Part shown: positions 7,848 through 16,488 of the stretch, one piece after another | How positions within the stretch are numbered: position 1 is the first letter of the stretch | Layout: every line of letters starts with the position of its first letter | Source: CAYQAJ01 sp964415245 | GTDB lineage: Bacteria > Planctomycetota > Planctomycetia > Pirellulales > Pirellulaceae | Length of the DNA stretch: 18,313 bases | Reading direction: 5' to 3' | NCBI GenBank assembly: GCA_964415245.1 | Contig: CAYQAJ010000085.1 | Location: forward strand, 1-18,313 | The notes under the pieces: generated by a model | Told to the model about the DNA's origin: nothing | Databases searched by the model: none | Seen by the model: the letters and a program-made list of their open reading frames with translations, nothing else | Translations under genes and position numbers: made by a program

Positions 7848-8339
7848 ATGTCGTCAAACTTTCCAGACTTTCCGCAGGGCTCGCAAGGCTTCGATCCCTA
7901 CCGATCTCCTACGCATGCGAAGAAGGGGGGAGGCAAGGGCTGGATCTGGGCAGTGGTCTTGGGAATCGTGGGAGTGCTGCTGGTGGGCGGCATCGCCGTC
8001 TGCTGCGGCGGTCCGTACCTGTTGATGCGATTTGGGTTCCAGGTTATCGCACAACAAATGGAGCAGCAAATTAGCGACAACGAGGTCGTAGTCGAGCACC
8101 TGGGAGAAATCCAGTCCTGCAAGCTCAACTTCAAAAAGACGACGGGCACGGGCCGCGACGACACGTTTGTATTCGACGTCGTGGGCACCAAGGGAACCGG
8201 CGAAATCACGGCCCAATACGACAAGAATGCGCAAAAGAGGCAACAGTTGGTTATCCTTTCGGCCACGCTGCGTATGTCCAACGGACAAGAGCACGAAATC
8301 ATCAACGGCCAAGGGCCGGTGGTCCCTCCGATCCCATAA
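7848..8339 (+). CDS. Small single-helix membrane protein with CCGG motif (possible Coa1-like fold), copy 2
   Basis: This 163-residue paralogue of the preceding gene shares its plan. It has a polar N-terminus containing a DPY motif, a Lys/Gly-rich segment (25-31) just before the membrane, and one helix (about 32-62) with VCCGG at 51-55. The soluble domain has HLGEI at 84-88 and FDVVGTKGTGEI at 109-120. It is longer at the C-terminus, ending in a Pro/Val-rich tail (GPVVPPIP). The basic segment before the helix suggests N-in topology with the domain outside the cytoplasm. A strong purine-rich RBS, GGGGGAGGG at 7837-7845, directly precedes the ATG. Clear divergence from copy 1 outside the motifs points to an old tandem duplication. 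Function unknown. Confidence 0.86.
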   Translation: MSSNFPDFPQGSQGFDPYRSPTHAKKGGGKGWIWAVVLGIVGVLLVGGIAVCCGGPYLLMRFGFQVIAQQMEQQISDNEVVVEHLGEIQSCKLNFKKTTGTGRDDTFVFDVVGTKGTGEITAQYDKNAQKRQQLVILSATLRMSNGQEHEIINGQGPVVPPIP

Positions 8340-8449
8340 TGCCACCCGTTGGAAGTGTTCGTGCGCGAGGGGGAGCGGAACGGGAACACACCGGGGCCGC
8401 GCTGAGCAAGTCGCGGCACGTGGGGCACTCGTAACGACAGATTTCTGAT

Positions 8450-9346
8450 ATGCACTTCACCAAATACCACGCCCTGGGCAACGACTACCTCGTCGTCGAG
8501 GGTCGCGAAGCGGCCGATCGCCTAAATCCACGGGCCGTGCAGCGCGTGTGCGTGCGGCACTTCGGCCTCGGCGCCGACGGCATCCTGGTGCGACTGGCCG
8601 ATCCGGCGCCCGGCCAGTTCGCCCTGCGGATTCTGAACTCCGACGGGTCCGAGGCGAAGAAAAGCGGCAATGGTTTGCGCATCTTCGCCTGTTACCTGTG
8701 GGATCACCGCGCGGTGCGACTCGATCCGTTCTCGGTGCGCACTCCCGGCGGCGAGGTCACCTGCCGCGTGCACGACGGCGGTCGTGTCGTGACGGTCGAC
8801 ATGGGGCGCGTCGCCTTCCACAGCCACGAAGTGCCCGTCGTCGGGCCGCCGCGCGAAGTGATTCAGGAGCCGCTCGCCGTCGACGGCCACTCGCTGCGGT
8901 ACACGGCGGTAAGCATCGGCAACCCGCACTGCGTCATCATCCGCGACAGCGTGTCGGCCGAGGAAGCGTGCAAGCTCGGCCCGCTGGTCGAAACCGAGAG
9001 CTGCTTTCCCGGCAACACCAACGTGCAGTTCGTCGAAGTGCTCGACCGGCGCAACCTGCGGATCGAAATCTGGGAGCGGGGGGTCGGCTACACGCTGGCC
9101 TCGGGCACCAGTAGTTGCGCATCGGCCGCGGTGGCGCGGCGGCTGGAACTGTGCGACGCCGAAGTCACGGTACACATGCCCGGCGGCGAGCTGGCCATTG
9201 AGGTGAGCCCCACGTACGACGTGCGAATGACCGGCCCGGTCGCGAAGGTGGCCGAAGGGCGTATCAGCGAAGAGCTGTTCGAAGCGGAACTGCCGCCGGG
9301 TGCTTTGCCGCCCTTGCCAACGGACGTTGTCGAACCGCCGGCGTGA
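8450..9346 (+). CDS. dapF: Diaminopimelate epimerase family protein (DapF-like), first catalytic Cys replaced
   Basis: DapF converts LL- to meso-diaminopimelate for lysine and peptidoglycan synthesis, using two cysteines as acid and base. This 298-residue protein has the full-length two-domain fold. HALGNDY at 8-13, NSDGSE at 63-68, GNPHCV at 158-162 and NTNVQFV at 189-195 give the usual substrate-binding Asn residues, and WERG at 208-211 the Glu-Arg pair. The second catalytic cysteine is present as C223 in GTSSCA. The first is not: the usual NGxRC motif reads SGNGLRIFAC, with Ile78 at the cysteine position and a Cys three residues later (C81). ACGTG is also changed to ASGTS, and the Glu after ERGVG to Tyr. 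Other amino-acid racemases share this fold, so the substrate is uncertain. There is no Shine-Dalgarno sequence before the ATG, but the N-terminus is canonical. Confidence 0.85.
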   Translation: MHFTKYHALGNDYLVVEGREAADRLNPRAVQRVCVRHFGLGADGILVRLADPAPGQFALRILNSDGSEAKKSGNGLRIFACYLWDHRAVRLDPFSVRTPGGEVTCRVHDGGRVVTVDMGRVAFHSHEVPVVGPPREVIQEPLAVDGHSLRYTAVSIGNPHCVIIRDSVSAEEACKLGPLVETESCFPGNTNVQFVEVLDRRNLRIEIWERGVGYTLASGTSSCASAAVARRLELCDAEVTVHMPGGELAIEVSPTYDVRMTGPVAKVAEGRISEELFEAELPPGALPPLPTDVVEPPA

Positions 9347-9359
9347 AAACCGCGCCCCT

Positions 9360-9390
9360 GCTTGCGTGTGAGAACGGCGAAACCGCAAGC
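9360..9390 (+). terminator. Weak stem-loop after the DapF-like gene
   Basis: GCTTGCG and CGCAAGC form a 7-bp stem with a 17-base loop, starting 14 bases after the stop codon at 9344-9346. No T-tract follows, so it may be a factor-dependent or mRNA-end structure, or chance. Confidence 0.22.
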
Positions 9391-9502
9391 GACGTGGCGA
9401 GTGCGACGGTCGCGGAAAACGCGGGATATCGGCGTTTGGTCGCCGCGGGATGCTCGGATCGAAACTCCGCGTCTACTTCTGTCTTTCGCGCGCGTTCTCC
9501 GC

Positions 9503-10993
<1,491 letters not shown>

Positions 10994-11050
10994 GGCGTGG
11001 TAATTGGGCGGCGAGGGAGGCGTGGTCGACACGGCAGGAACGGCGCGACC

Positions 11051-11080
11051 ATTATACAGCACTTTGGAGACGGGAGCCAA
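11051..11080 (-). promoter_or_regulatory. Sigma-70-type promoter of the DUF1501 gene
   Basis: On the minus strand, an exact TATAAT (11056-11051) lies 18 bases downstream of TTGGCT (11080-11075), a 4/6 match to TTGACA. Transcription would start near 11044 and leave a leader of about 50 bases before the ATG at 10993. This is the best promoter match in the window and supports the start chosen for that gene. Confidence 0.55.
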
Positions 11081-11147
11081 AGCCGCGCCGGAATCGGCAG
11101 TGCAAGCGAATGTCGTTACCCCCGCATACGCCGCAGGCTTCTGTTTC

Positions 11148-11156
11148 TGCTATTCT
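11148..11156 (+). promoter_or_regulatory. Candidate extended -10 of the PVC/HEAT cytochrome gene
   Basis: TGCTATTCT fits the extended -10 pattern TGnTATAAT with two mismatches, 20 bases before the ATG at 11176. No -35 hexamer is evident. If it is used, the leader would be only about 13 bases. Confidence 0.28.
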
Positions 11157-11175
11157 GGGTGAAAAGGCCGAACCC

Positions 11176-14100
11176 ATGACCGCTCGAATCCAAAATGCTG
11201 CCTGTCTGGGTGTCGTTTGCGCGCTCATTGCTGGATGGGCGGTACCGGTGGCGGTGCCCGCGGATGAACCTCCCGCTCCGCCACAAAGTCCGCTTGCGGC
11301 CGACGATGCGCTTGCCCAGTTCGTCCTCGCGCCGGGTCTCCAAATCGAGCTGGTGGCGTACGAGCCCGAAGTGGTCGATCCGGTGGCCGTCCGCTTCGAC
11401 GAGGACGGCCGGCTGTGGGTCGTCGAAATGCGCGACTATCCCGAGGGGCCGACGGACGGCCAGCCGCCGCTATCGCGCATCCGCGTGCTTACCGATCGCG
11501 ACGGCGACGGCCGCTACGAAACCGCGCGGCTGTTTGCCGATTCGCTCCTCTTTCCTACCGGCGTGCAGCCGTGGAAGGGGGGCGTGTTCGTCACGTACTC
11601 GGGCCGCGTCGCGTATATGAAGGACACCGACGGCGACGGCCGCGCCGATTTAGTGGAAACCTGGTTCACGGGCTTCGCCGAGCAGAACCCGCAATTGCGA
11701 GCGAACCACCCGGTGCTTGCGCCCGACGGATACATCTACGTCGCCAATGGACTTCGTGGCGGCACGATCGTCGACGCGCGTAATGGCGGCGATCCGCTTT
11801 CCATCAGCGGACGCGACTTCCGCTTCGACCCGCGCGGCGATGCGTTCGAGGCGGTAAGTGGCAACGGGCAGTTCGGGCTGACGCTCGACGACTTCGGCAA
11901 TCGCTTCGTATGCAGCAATCGCAATCCGCTGATGCACGTGGTGCTGGAGGACCGCTACCTCGCGCCGCGGCCACAAGTGGCAATCGACCGCACGACACAC
12001 GACGTGGCCCATTCGGGCGAGCAGTCGCGCATCTATCCGCTCAGCCGGGCGTGGACCACGTCGAACCTGCACGCGGGGCAATTCACGGCGGCGTGCGGCG
12101 TGGCGATCTACCGCGGCGACGCATTACCCGAGGCGTACCGCGGGGCCGCCTTCACGTGCGACCCGACCGGCAATCTCGTGCACTGCGAAGCGATGTCGCC
12201 CGCGGGGGGCACGTTCGCGTCGCGGCCAATGCACGAGGGGTTCGAGTTTCTGGCGTCGCGCGACGAATGGTTCCGGCCGGTGAACCTGGCCCAAGGGCCC
12301 GACGGGGCGCTGTATGTGGTCGACATGTATCGGGCCGTGATCGAGCATCCCGAGTGGGTGCCGGAGGAGCTGCGGCATCGCCCCGATGCGCGGTACGGCG
12401 ATGATCGCGGCCGCATCTGGCGGATCGCGGCCAAGGAATGGGACGCCGGCGAGAGATCGCAAGTCCGGCTTTCCCAGCGCGATTCCGGCGAGCTCGCGGC
12501 GCTTCTCGAACACCCGAATGCCTGGCACCGCGAAACGGCGAGTCGTTTGCTTCTTGAGCGCGGCGAGCAGGGAACGGATGGCCTTGTGCGGCCGATTGCG
12601 CAGAGGGGACATACGTCGGAGGCCCGCTTTGCCGCGCTTTCGCTGTTGGGCGCATTGCACAAATTCACAGCGGATGATGTTGTCGCGGCTCTCAAGGATG
12701 AAGATGGGCGAGTGCGCCGCGCGGCAATCGTGCGGACGGAGCCGTGGCTCGGGCGGTACGAGCCGCTGACGCGTCAAGTGGCGGCCATGGCAAGCAACGA
12801 TGACACGGGCGTGCGTTTCCAGGTGGCGCTGAGCCTATCGACGGCGCGAGACCCGCATCAAGCGGCCGGTCCCGTCGACCACTCGGCCGAACTCGACGCG
12901 ATTGGCCGCATCGCCCTGTCCGACGCTGACGACGAGTGGACGCGCCGCGCCGTTTGGCTGGCCGCCGCCGGCCGATCGGATCGCGTGCTGGCTGATGTGC
13001 TCGCGCGGCTTGCGGAGGCTGATCGGCCGGCAAGTGCGGGGCAACGTGAGGTGGTTAAGCAAATGGCCGCGCTGTGCGGACGCGAAGAACGCCCGGAATC
13101 GGCACAGGTAGCCCTGCGAGCGCTGTTTGCGCTCGATCCTCACCACGGAGTCGTGCGCATCCAGCGCTCGGGGCTCATCGGATTAGCCGGTGCGGTGGCG
13201 CAGCGGGGCCAGTCGCTCTCACAACTTCTCGAATCAGCAGCATCCGCTGAACAACACGAAGCGCTGCAGGGCGCATTCAACAAGGCGATCGCCGCAGCCG
13301 CGAAGACCGCGAGCGACACCGAGCCGTCCGACGAAGTGCGCATCGAGGCGGTCGAGCTATTGTCCTTCGCGGGCGATGCAGCCGATGCTCGTGCCGTCGT
13401 CGAGCAGCTTGCCGGCGATGAACCTTCACGAGCGGTTCGCGAAGCTGCATTGGAGGCGGCGGCGCGGAATGCGTCGCGCGAATCGTGGCAGATATTACTC
13501 GCGCGGTTTTCCCAGGAGCCGCCGTCGATCCGACGCGCAGTATTGTCCGGCGCGCTCAGCCGTTCCGATGGTGCCGACATGCTACTGGATGCGATCGAAG
13601 CCAGCCGCATCAAGCCCGCCGAAATCGACCGATTGACCGTCGACCGGCTGCGCAAGCACGGCGACAACGCCGTCCGCAGCCGCGCCATCAAGCTGCTCGC
13701 CGCGGCAGTCCCCGCCGATCGGCAGAAGGTGCTCGACGACTATCGCCCCGTACTCAAGCTAGAGGCAGACCCACGGCGCGGCCGCGAGGTGTTCGCCCGA
13801 AACTGTGCAGCGTGCCACCGCATCGGCGACGTGGGCACCGACGTGGCCCCCGACATCTCCGATTCCCGCACTAAAACGCCCGAGCAACTGCTCGCCGACA
13901 TCGTGCAGCCGAATCGGGCCATCGACGGCAACTATGTCGGCTACACGGCCGTGACGACCGACGGCCGCGTGCTCGAGGGAATCGTCGCGTCGGAGTCGAG
14001 CACGGCCGTGACGCTGATCGCCCCCGAAGGCAAGAGTATTACGCTCCCGCGCGATCAGATCGACGAGTTGCGTTCTTCGGGCCTGTCGCTGATGCCCGAG

Positions 14101-14211
14101 GGGCTGGAACGAGAGCTTCCGCCGCAGGCGATGGCCGATTTGATCGCGTTCATCAAGGGATGGCGGTACCTCGACGGCCTGACGCCGCTGTCGGACGACA
14201 AGGAGCGGTAG
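11176..14211 (+). CDS. PVC-type membrane-bound dehydrogenase-like protein: beta-propeller, HEAT repeats, cytochrome c
   Basis: A 1011-residue exported protein. The signal peptide (about 1-29) ends near VPVAVPA. The propeller (about 45-420) is of the Pirellula/Verrucomicrobium dehydrogenase type, with FDEDGRLWVVEMRDYP at 74-89, two Asp-rich loops (DRDGDGRYE, DTDGDGRAD) and DGALYVVDMYRAVIEHPEW near its end. A helical HEAT-like region (about 430-850) follows, rich in Ala, Arg and Glu. The C-terminal heme module has CAACH at 877-881, APDISD, and LMPEGL, whose Met may be the sixth ligand. It probably carries electrons in the periplasm from an unknown substrate. The downstream heme module closely parallels that of the other PVC protein here. 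The start at 11176 gives a proper signal peptide; AAAAGG at 11162-11167 is a weak RBS. It is divergent from the DUF1501 gene across 182 bases. Confidence 0.93.
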   Translation: MTARIQNAACLGVVCALIAGWAVPVAVPADEPPAPPQSPLAADDALAQFVLAPGLQIELVAYEPEVVDPVAVRFDEDGRLWVVEMRDYPEGPTDGQPPLSRIRVLTDRDGDGRYETARLFADSLLFPTGVQPWKGGVFVTYSGRVAYMKDTDGDGRADLVETWFTGFAEQNPQLRANHPVLAPDGYIYVANGLRGGTIVDARNGGDPLSISGRDFRFDPRGDAFEAVSGNGQFGLTLDDFGNRFVCSNRNPLMHVVLEDRYLAPRPQVAIDRTTHDVAHSGEQSRIYPLSRAWTTSNLHAGQFTAACGVAIYRGDALPEAYRGAAFTCDPTGNLVHCEAMSPAGGTFASRPMHEGFEFLASRDEWFRPVNLAQGPDGALYVVDMYRAVIEHPEWVPEELRHRPDARYGDDRGRIWRIAAKEWDAGERSQVRLSQRDSGELAALLEHPNAWHRETASRLLLERGEQGTDGLVRPIAQRGHTSEARFAALSLLGALHKFTADDVVAALKDEDGRVRRAAIVRTEPWLGRYEPLTRQVAAMASNDDTGVRFQVALSLSTARDPHQAAGPVDHSAELDAIGRIALSDADDEWTRRAVWLAAAGRSDRVLADVLARLAEADRPASAGQREVVKQMAALCGREERPESAQVALRALFALDPHHGVVRIQRSGLIGLAGAVAQRGQSLSQLLESAASAEQHEALQGAFNKAIAAAAKTASDTEPSDEVRIEAVELLSFAGDAADARAVVEQLAGDEPSRAVREAALEAAARNASRESWQILLARFSQEPPSIRRAVLSGALSRSDGADMLLDAIEASRIKPAEIDRLTVDRLRKHGDNAVRSRAIKLLAAAVPADRQKVLDDYRPVLKLEADPRRGREVFARNCAACHRIGDVGTDVAPDISDSRTKTPEQLLADIVQPNRAIDGNYVGYTAVTTDGRVLEGIVASESSTAVTLIAPEGKSITLPRDQIDELRSSGLSLMPEGLERELPPQAMADLIAFIKGWRYLDGLTPLSDDKER

Positions 14212-14228
14212 GTGCGGTGGCCGTGAGC

Positions 14229-14292
14229 GTCGCCTCTCGCTCCGCGAGAGGGCGCTGCGTTGCGCGCGGACGTTCTCTCGCGGAGCGAGAGA
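14229..14292 (+). repeat. Inverted pair of REP-like palindromes 3' of the PVC/HEAT gene
   Basis: The first unit (14233-14251) is CCTCTCGCTCCGCGAGAGG, a perfect 8-bp stem with TCC loop. The second (14274-14292) has stem TCTCTCGC/GCGAGAGA with GGA loop, so the two are in opposite orientation. The first begins 17 bases after the stop codon. Together with its flanks it is identical over 27 bases to the element directly after the VWA gene. Confidence 0.85.
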
Positions 14293-14306
14293 CGACTATG
14301 ATGGTA

Positions 14307-14340
14307 TCCGCTTTCCGTATTCCGCTTTCCGCTTTTGAAC
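14307..14340 (+). repeat. Heptamer array in the leader of the aminotransferase gene
   Basis: Units run TCCGCTT, TCCGTAT, TCCGCTT, TCCGCTT, then TTGAAC. The array ends 11 bases before the ATG at 14352, where an RBS would normally be. A near-identical array with units in a different order lies before the GspF-like gene (16276-16309). Confidence 0.8.
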
Positions 14341-14351
14341 ACCGCCCACGC

Positions 14352-15115
14352 ATGACACAACCCCTCGCCTACCTCGACGGCCGCCTGATTCCGGCCGAGC
14401 AAGCTTCGGTGCCGGTAACCGACGCCGGCTTCGTGCAGGGCGTAACGGTGGCCGAGCAGATGCGCACGTTCGGGGGGCGCATCTTCCGCCTCAAGCCGCA
14501 TCTGGCGCGGTTGGCGCGGTCACTGAAGACCGTGGGCGTCGAGCCGCCGATTCCCGCCGACGAATTGGCCCGCCCCGCCGAAGAGCTGGTGGCGCACAAT
14601 CACCGCCTGCTTGCCGAAGGGGACGACCTGGGCCTTTCGCTGTTCGTCACGCCGGGGACGTATCCGACGTTCGCGCCGACGGGCGAGTCGCGACCATTGG
14701 TGGGGATGCACACCTATTCCCTGCCGTTTCATCTCTGGGCCGAAAAGTACCAGCGCGGCCAATCGCTGGTCGTGACCGACGTGCGGCAAGTGCCGGCCGA
14801 GTGCTGGCCAGCCGAGCTCAAGTGCCGAAGCCGCATGCACTACTACCTGGCCGATCGAAAGGCGCGGGAAATAGCGCCCGACGCCCGCGCGCTATTGCTC
14901 GACGAGCAAGGCGACGTGGTCGAGCTATCGACGGCGAACCTGGTGGCACACTTTGCGGGCGAGGGACTCGTTTCGCCGCCGCTGGAAAAAATCTTGCCCG
15001 GCATCAGCATGTCGATGGTGGCCGAACTGGCACAAGAGCTCGGCCTGCGCTTCTCGCACCGCCGGCTCAAGCCCGACGATTTACGGGCAGCCGACGAAGT
15101 AATGCTGTGCAGCAC
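14352..15115 (+). CDS. Class IV PLP-dependent aminotransferase (3' end lost in gap)
   Basis: Fold-type IV pyridoxal-phosphate enzyme, the family of branched-chain aminotransferase, D-amino-acid aminotransferase and aminodeoxychorismate lyase. The 254 residues before the gap cover most of a domain usually 280-300 long. The N-terminus YLDGRLIPAEQASVPVTDAG is typical. K157 in ELKCRSRMHYYLA is the likely Schiff-base lysine, and E191 in VVELSTANL sits where the PLP-ring-binding Glu is expected. LPGISM at 215-220 lies in the phosphate-binding region. Which substrate it uses cannot be decided: neither the branched-chain nor the PabC signature is clear. No Shine-Dalgarno is present; a heptamer repeat fills the leader. 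The frame reaches TGA at 15234-15236 beyond the gap only if the gap is literally 100 bases, which I do not accept as evidence. Confidence 0.9.
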
Positions 15116-15215
15116 NNNNNNNNNNNNNNNNNNNNNNNNNNNNNNNNNNNNNNNNNNNNNNNNNNNNNNNNNNNNNNNNNNNNNNNNNNNNNNNNNNNNN
15201 NNNNNNNNNNNNNNN
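15116..15215. other. Assembly gap (100 N)
   Basis: Exactly 100 N, the second placeholder gap. It removes the 3' end of the aminotransferase gene and starts immediately next to the stop codon of the GspF-like gene (15217-15219), so the convergent spacer between them is unknown. Confidence 0.97.
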
Positions 15216-15216
15216 C

Positions 15217-16236
15217 TCACGGCAAGAAGCTGTTGATCGTGTTCAAGTAGAAAAAGAACATGCGGAAGATGAAAAATACGATGATGACCGCCACCAACCC
15301 CCAGACGGCGACGCTGGAAATCACCGTGAGGGCCCGCATCAACGCCTTGGCCCGATTGCGATAATCTTGCGACAGGCGGGACATCGTTTCGGAGATCGAG
15401 CCGGCCAGTTCTCCCGTTTGCAGGGTGATGACGAAGTCTTCGGGGAAGGCGCCGGTATGCCGCAGCGCCTCGTGCATCTCGCCCCGTTCGTCGAGCCAGC
15501 GGGTCACGGCATCGCTACGAGCAACGAAGTAGCTGTTCTGCGACGCTTCCAGCGCAAGCTGCATCGTGGAGATCGCGCCCATGCCGGCATGATGGGCGGT
15601 GGCCAGCGCCCACGCCATCCGCGACAGGGCCATGGTGCGCAGGCAGGCGCCCAAGAGCGGGATTTTGAGCACCACGGCCATCAGTGGCCCGGTCCACAGC
15701 CAGCCGCGGCTCAGCAGGAAGATGAAGGTGCCCCCGATCAGAATCAGCGTGCCGACCACCGCCGCATAGACCAACAGACCTTTGGTGCCCATGAGCCCAA
15801 AGCCCAGGATGTCGACCGGCTCCTGCGGCGCCAAAAAGGCCGGCAGCCAGATGACCGCGCCGATGATGACGATCGCCACGCTGAGCTGAAAGACAGGCCA
15901 GGCGATGGCGAGGAGGAACTCGCGCCGCAGTTGCATCAGGTATTCGTAGTGGTCGGCCAACTGGTCGAGCACCACTTCGAGGTGACCGGTCTTCTCGCCC
16001 ACCCGCACGAGGGCCACGACCAGCGGCGGAAAGAAGCCCGCCTGGTCGGCCATCGCATCGGCCACGGCGTCGCCGGCCGACGCGCGGCGGCTGATATCCT
16101 CGAAGTGCCGCCGCGTACCCCAGGAGGCGACCTCCGCTTCACGCTGCCAGACGCTTCGGGCATCGAGACCCGCGTCGAGCGAAACGGCGGCTCGGCGGCA
16201 CATCTGGACGAGATGTCGGGAACTGATGCGCGGCAT
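15217..16236 (-). CDS. Type II secretion / type IV pilus inner-membrane platform protein (GspF/PilC-like)
   Basis: A 339-residue inner-membrane protein with two T2SSF domains (about 9-132 and 206-327). Each holds the family's Gly-Glu motif: GEKTGHLEVVLDQLADHYE at 80-98 and GELAGSISETMSRLSQDYR at 275-293. Hydrophobic segments lie at about 108-135, 153-176 and 303-331, the usual three helices. GspF and PilC form the platform that couples the assembly ATPase to pseudopilus or pilus growth. The protein is about 60 residues shorter than typical GspF/PilC at the N-terminus. No ATPase, pseudopilin or secretin gene is adjacent, so it is an orphan or belongs to a scattered system. The start at 16236 puts the first domain close to the N-terminus; there is no clear RBS. 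The heptamer array lies 39 bases upstream of the ATG. Confidence 0.92.
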   Translation of the reverse strand: MPRISSRHLVQMCRRAAVSLDAGLDARSVWQREAEVASWGTRRHFEDISRRASAGDAVADAMADQAGFFPPLVVALVRVGEKTGHLEVVLDQLADHYEYLMQLRREFLLAIAWPVFQLSVAIVIIGAVIWLPAFLAPQEPVDILGFGLMGTKGLLVYAAVVGTLILIGGTFIFLLSRGWLWTGPLMAVVLKIPLLGACLRTMALSRMAWALATAHHAGMGAISTMQLALEASQNSYFVARSDAVTRWLDERGEMHEALRHTGAFPEDFVITLQTGELAGSISETMSRLSQDYRNRAKALMRALTVISSVAVWGLVAVIIVFFIFRMFFFYLNTINSFLP

Positions 16237-16275
16237 AGTGTGGATACGATTGCGCCGGTGCGAGGCTTAGGCGAC

Positions 16276-16309
16276 GTTCAAAAGCGGAATACGGACAGCG
16301 GAAAGCGGA
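16276..16309 (-). repeat. Heptamer array in the leader of the GspF-like gene
   Basis: Read on the minus strand, the units are TCCGCTT, TCCGCTG, TCCGTAT, TCCGCTT, then TTGAAC, ending 39 bases before the ATG at 16236. It has the same orientation relative to its downstream gene as the array at 14307-14340, with one heptamer changed and the TCCGTAT unit in a different slot. Confidence 0.8.
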
Positions 16310-16407
16310 GTGCTCGGCAACGCCAACCGTTGCCTCCTATTCAGCATACGGGCTCTGCGGCGGCAGTGGTAGCGCCGCTCCGCCCCTGCCCGAACTGTGA
16401 GGGCATG

Positions 16408-16416
16408 TGATAAAAT
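16408..16416 (+). promoter_or_regulatory. Candidate extended -10 promoter of the tyrA-purL pair
   Basis: TGATAAAAT fits TGnTATAAT with one mismatch. Transcription would start near 16423, about 65 bases before the GTG at 16489 but only about 9 before the in-frame ATG at 16432. This argues for the GTG as the start. No good -35 is visible. Confidence 0.4.
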
Positions 16417-16488
16417 CCGGTTTGCGGCGGGATGCCGGGGCGGTCCGCCAGCGGGGTTGCACTACCTGATGGCCGAAAAGCTGCATTC

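Noticed and set aside
14229..16309. Composite transposon bounded by inverted repeats around the aminotransferase and GspF-like genes
   Set aside because: The bounding heptamer arrays are short and internally shuffled, there is no transposase or target-site duplication, and the enclosed genes match the surrounding GC content.
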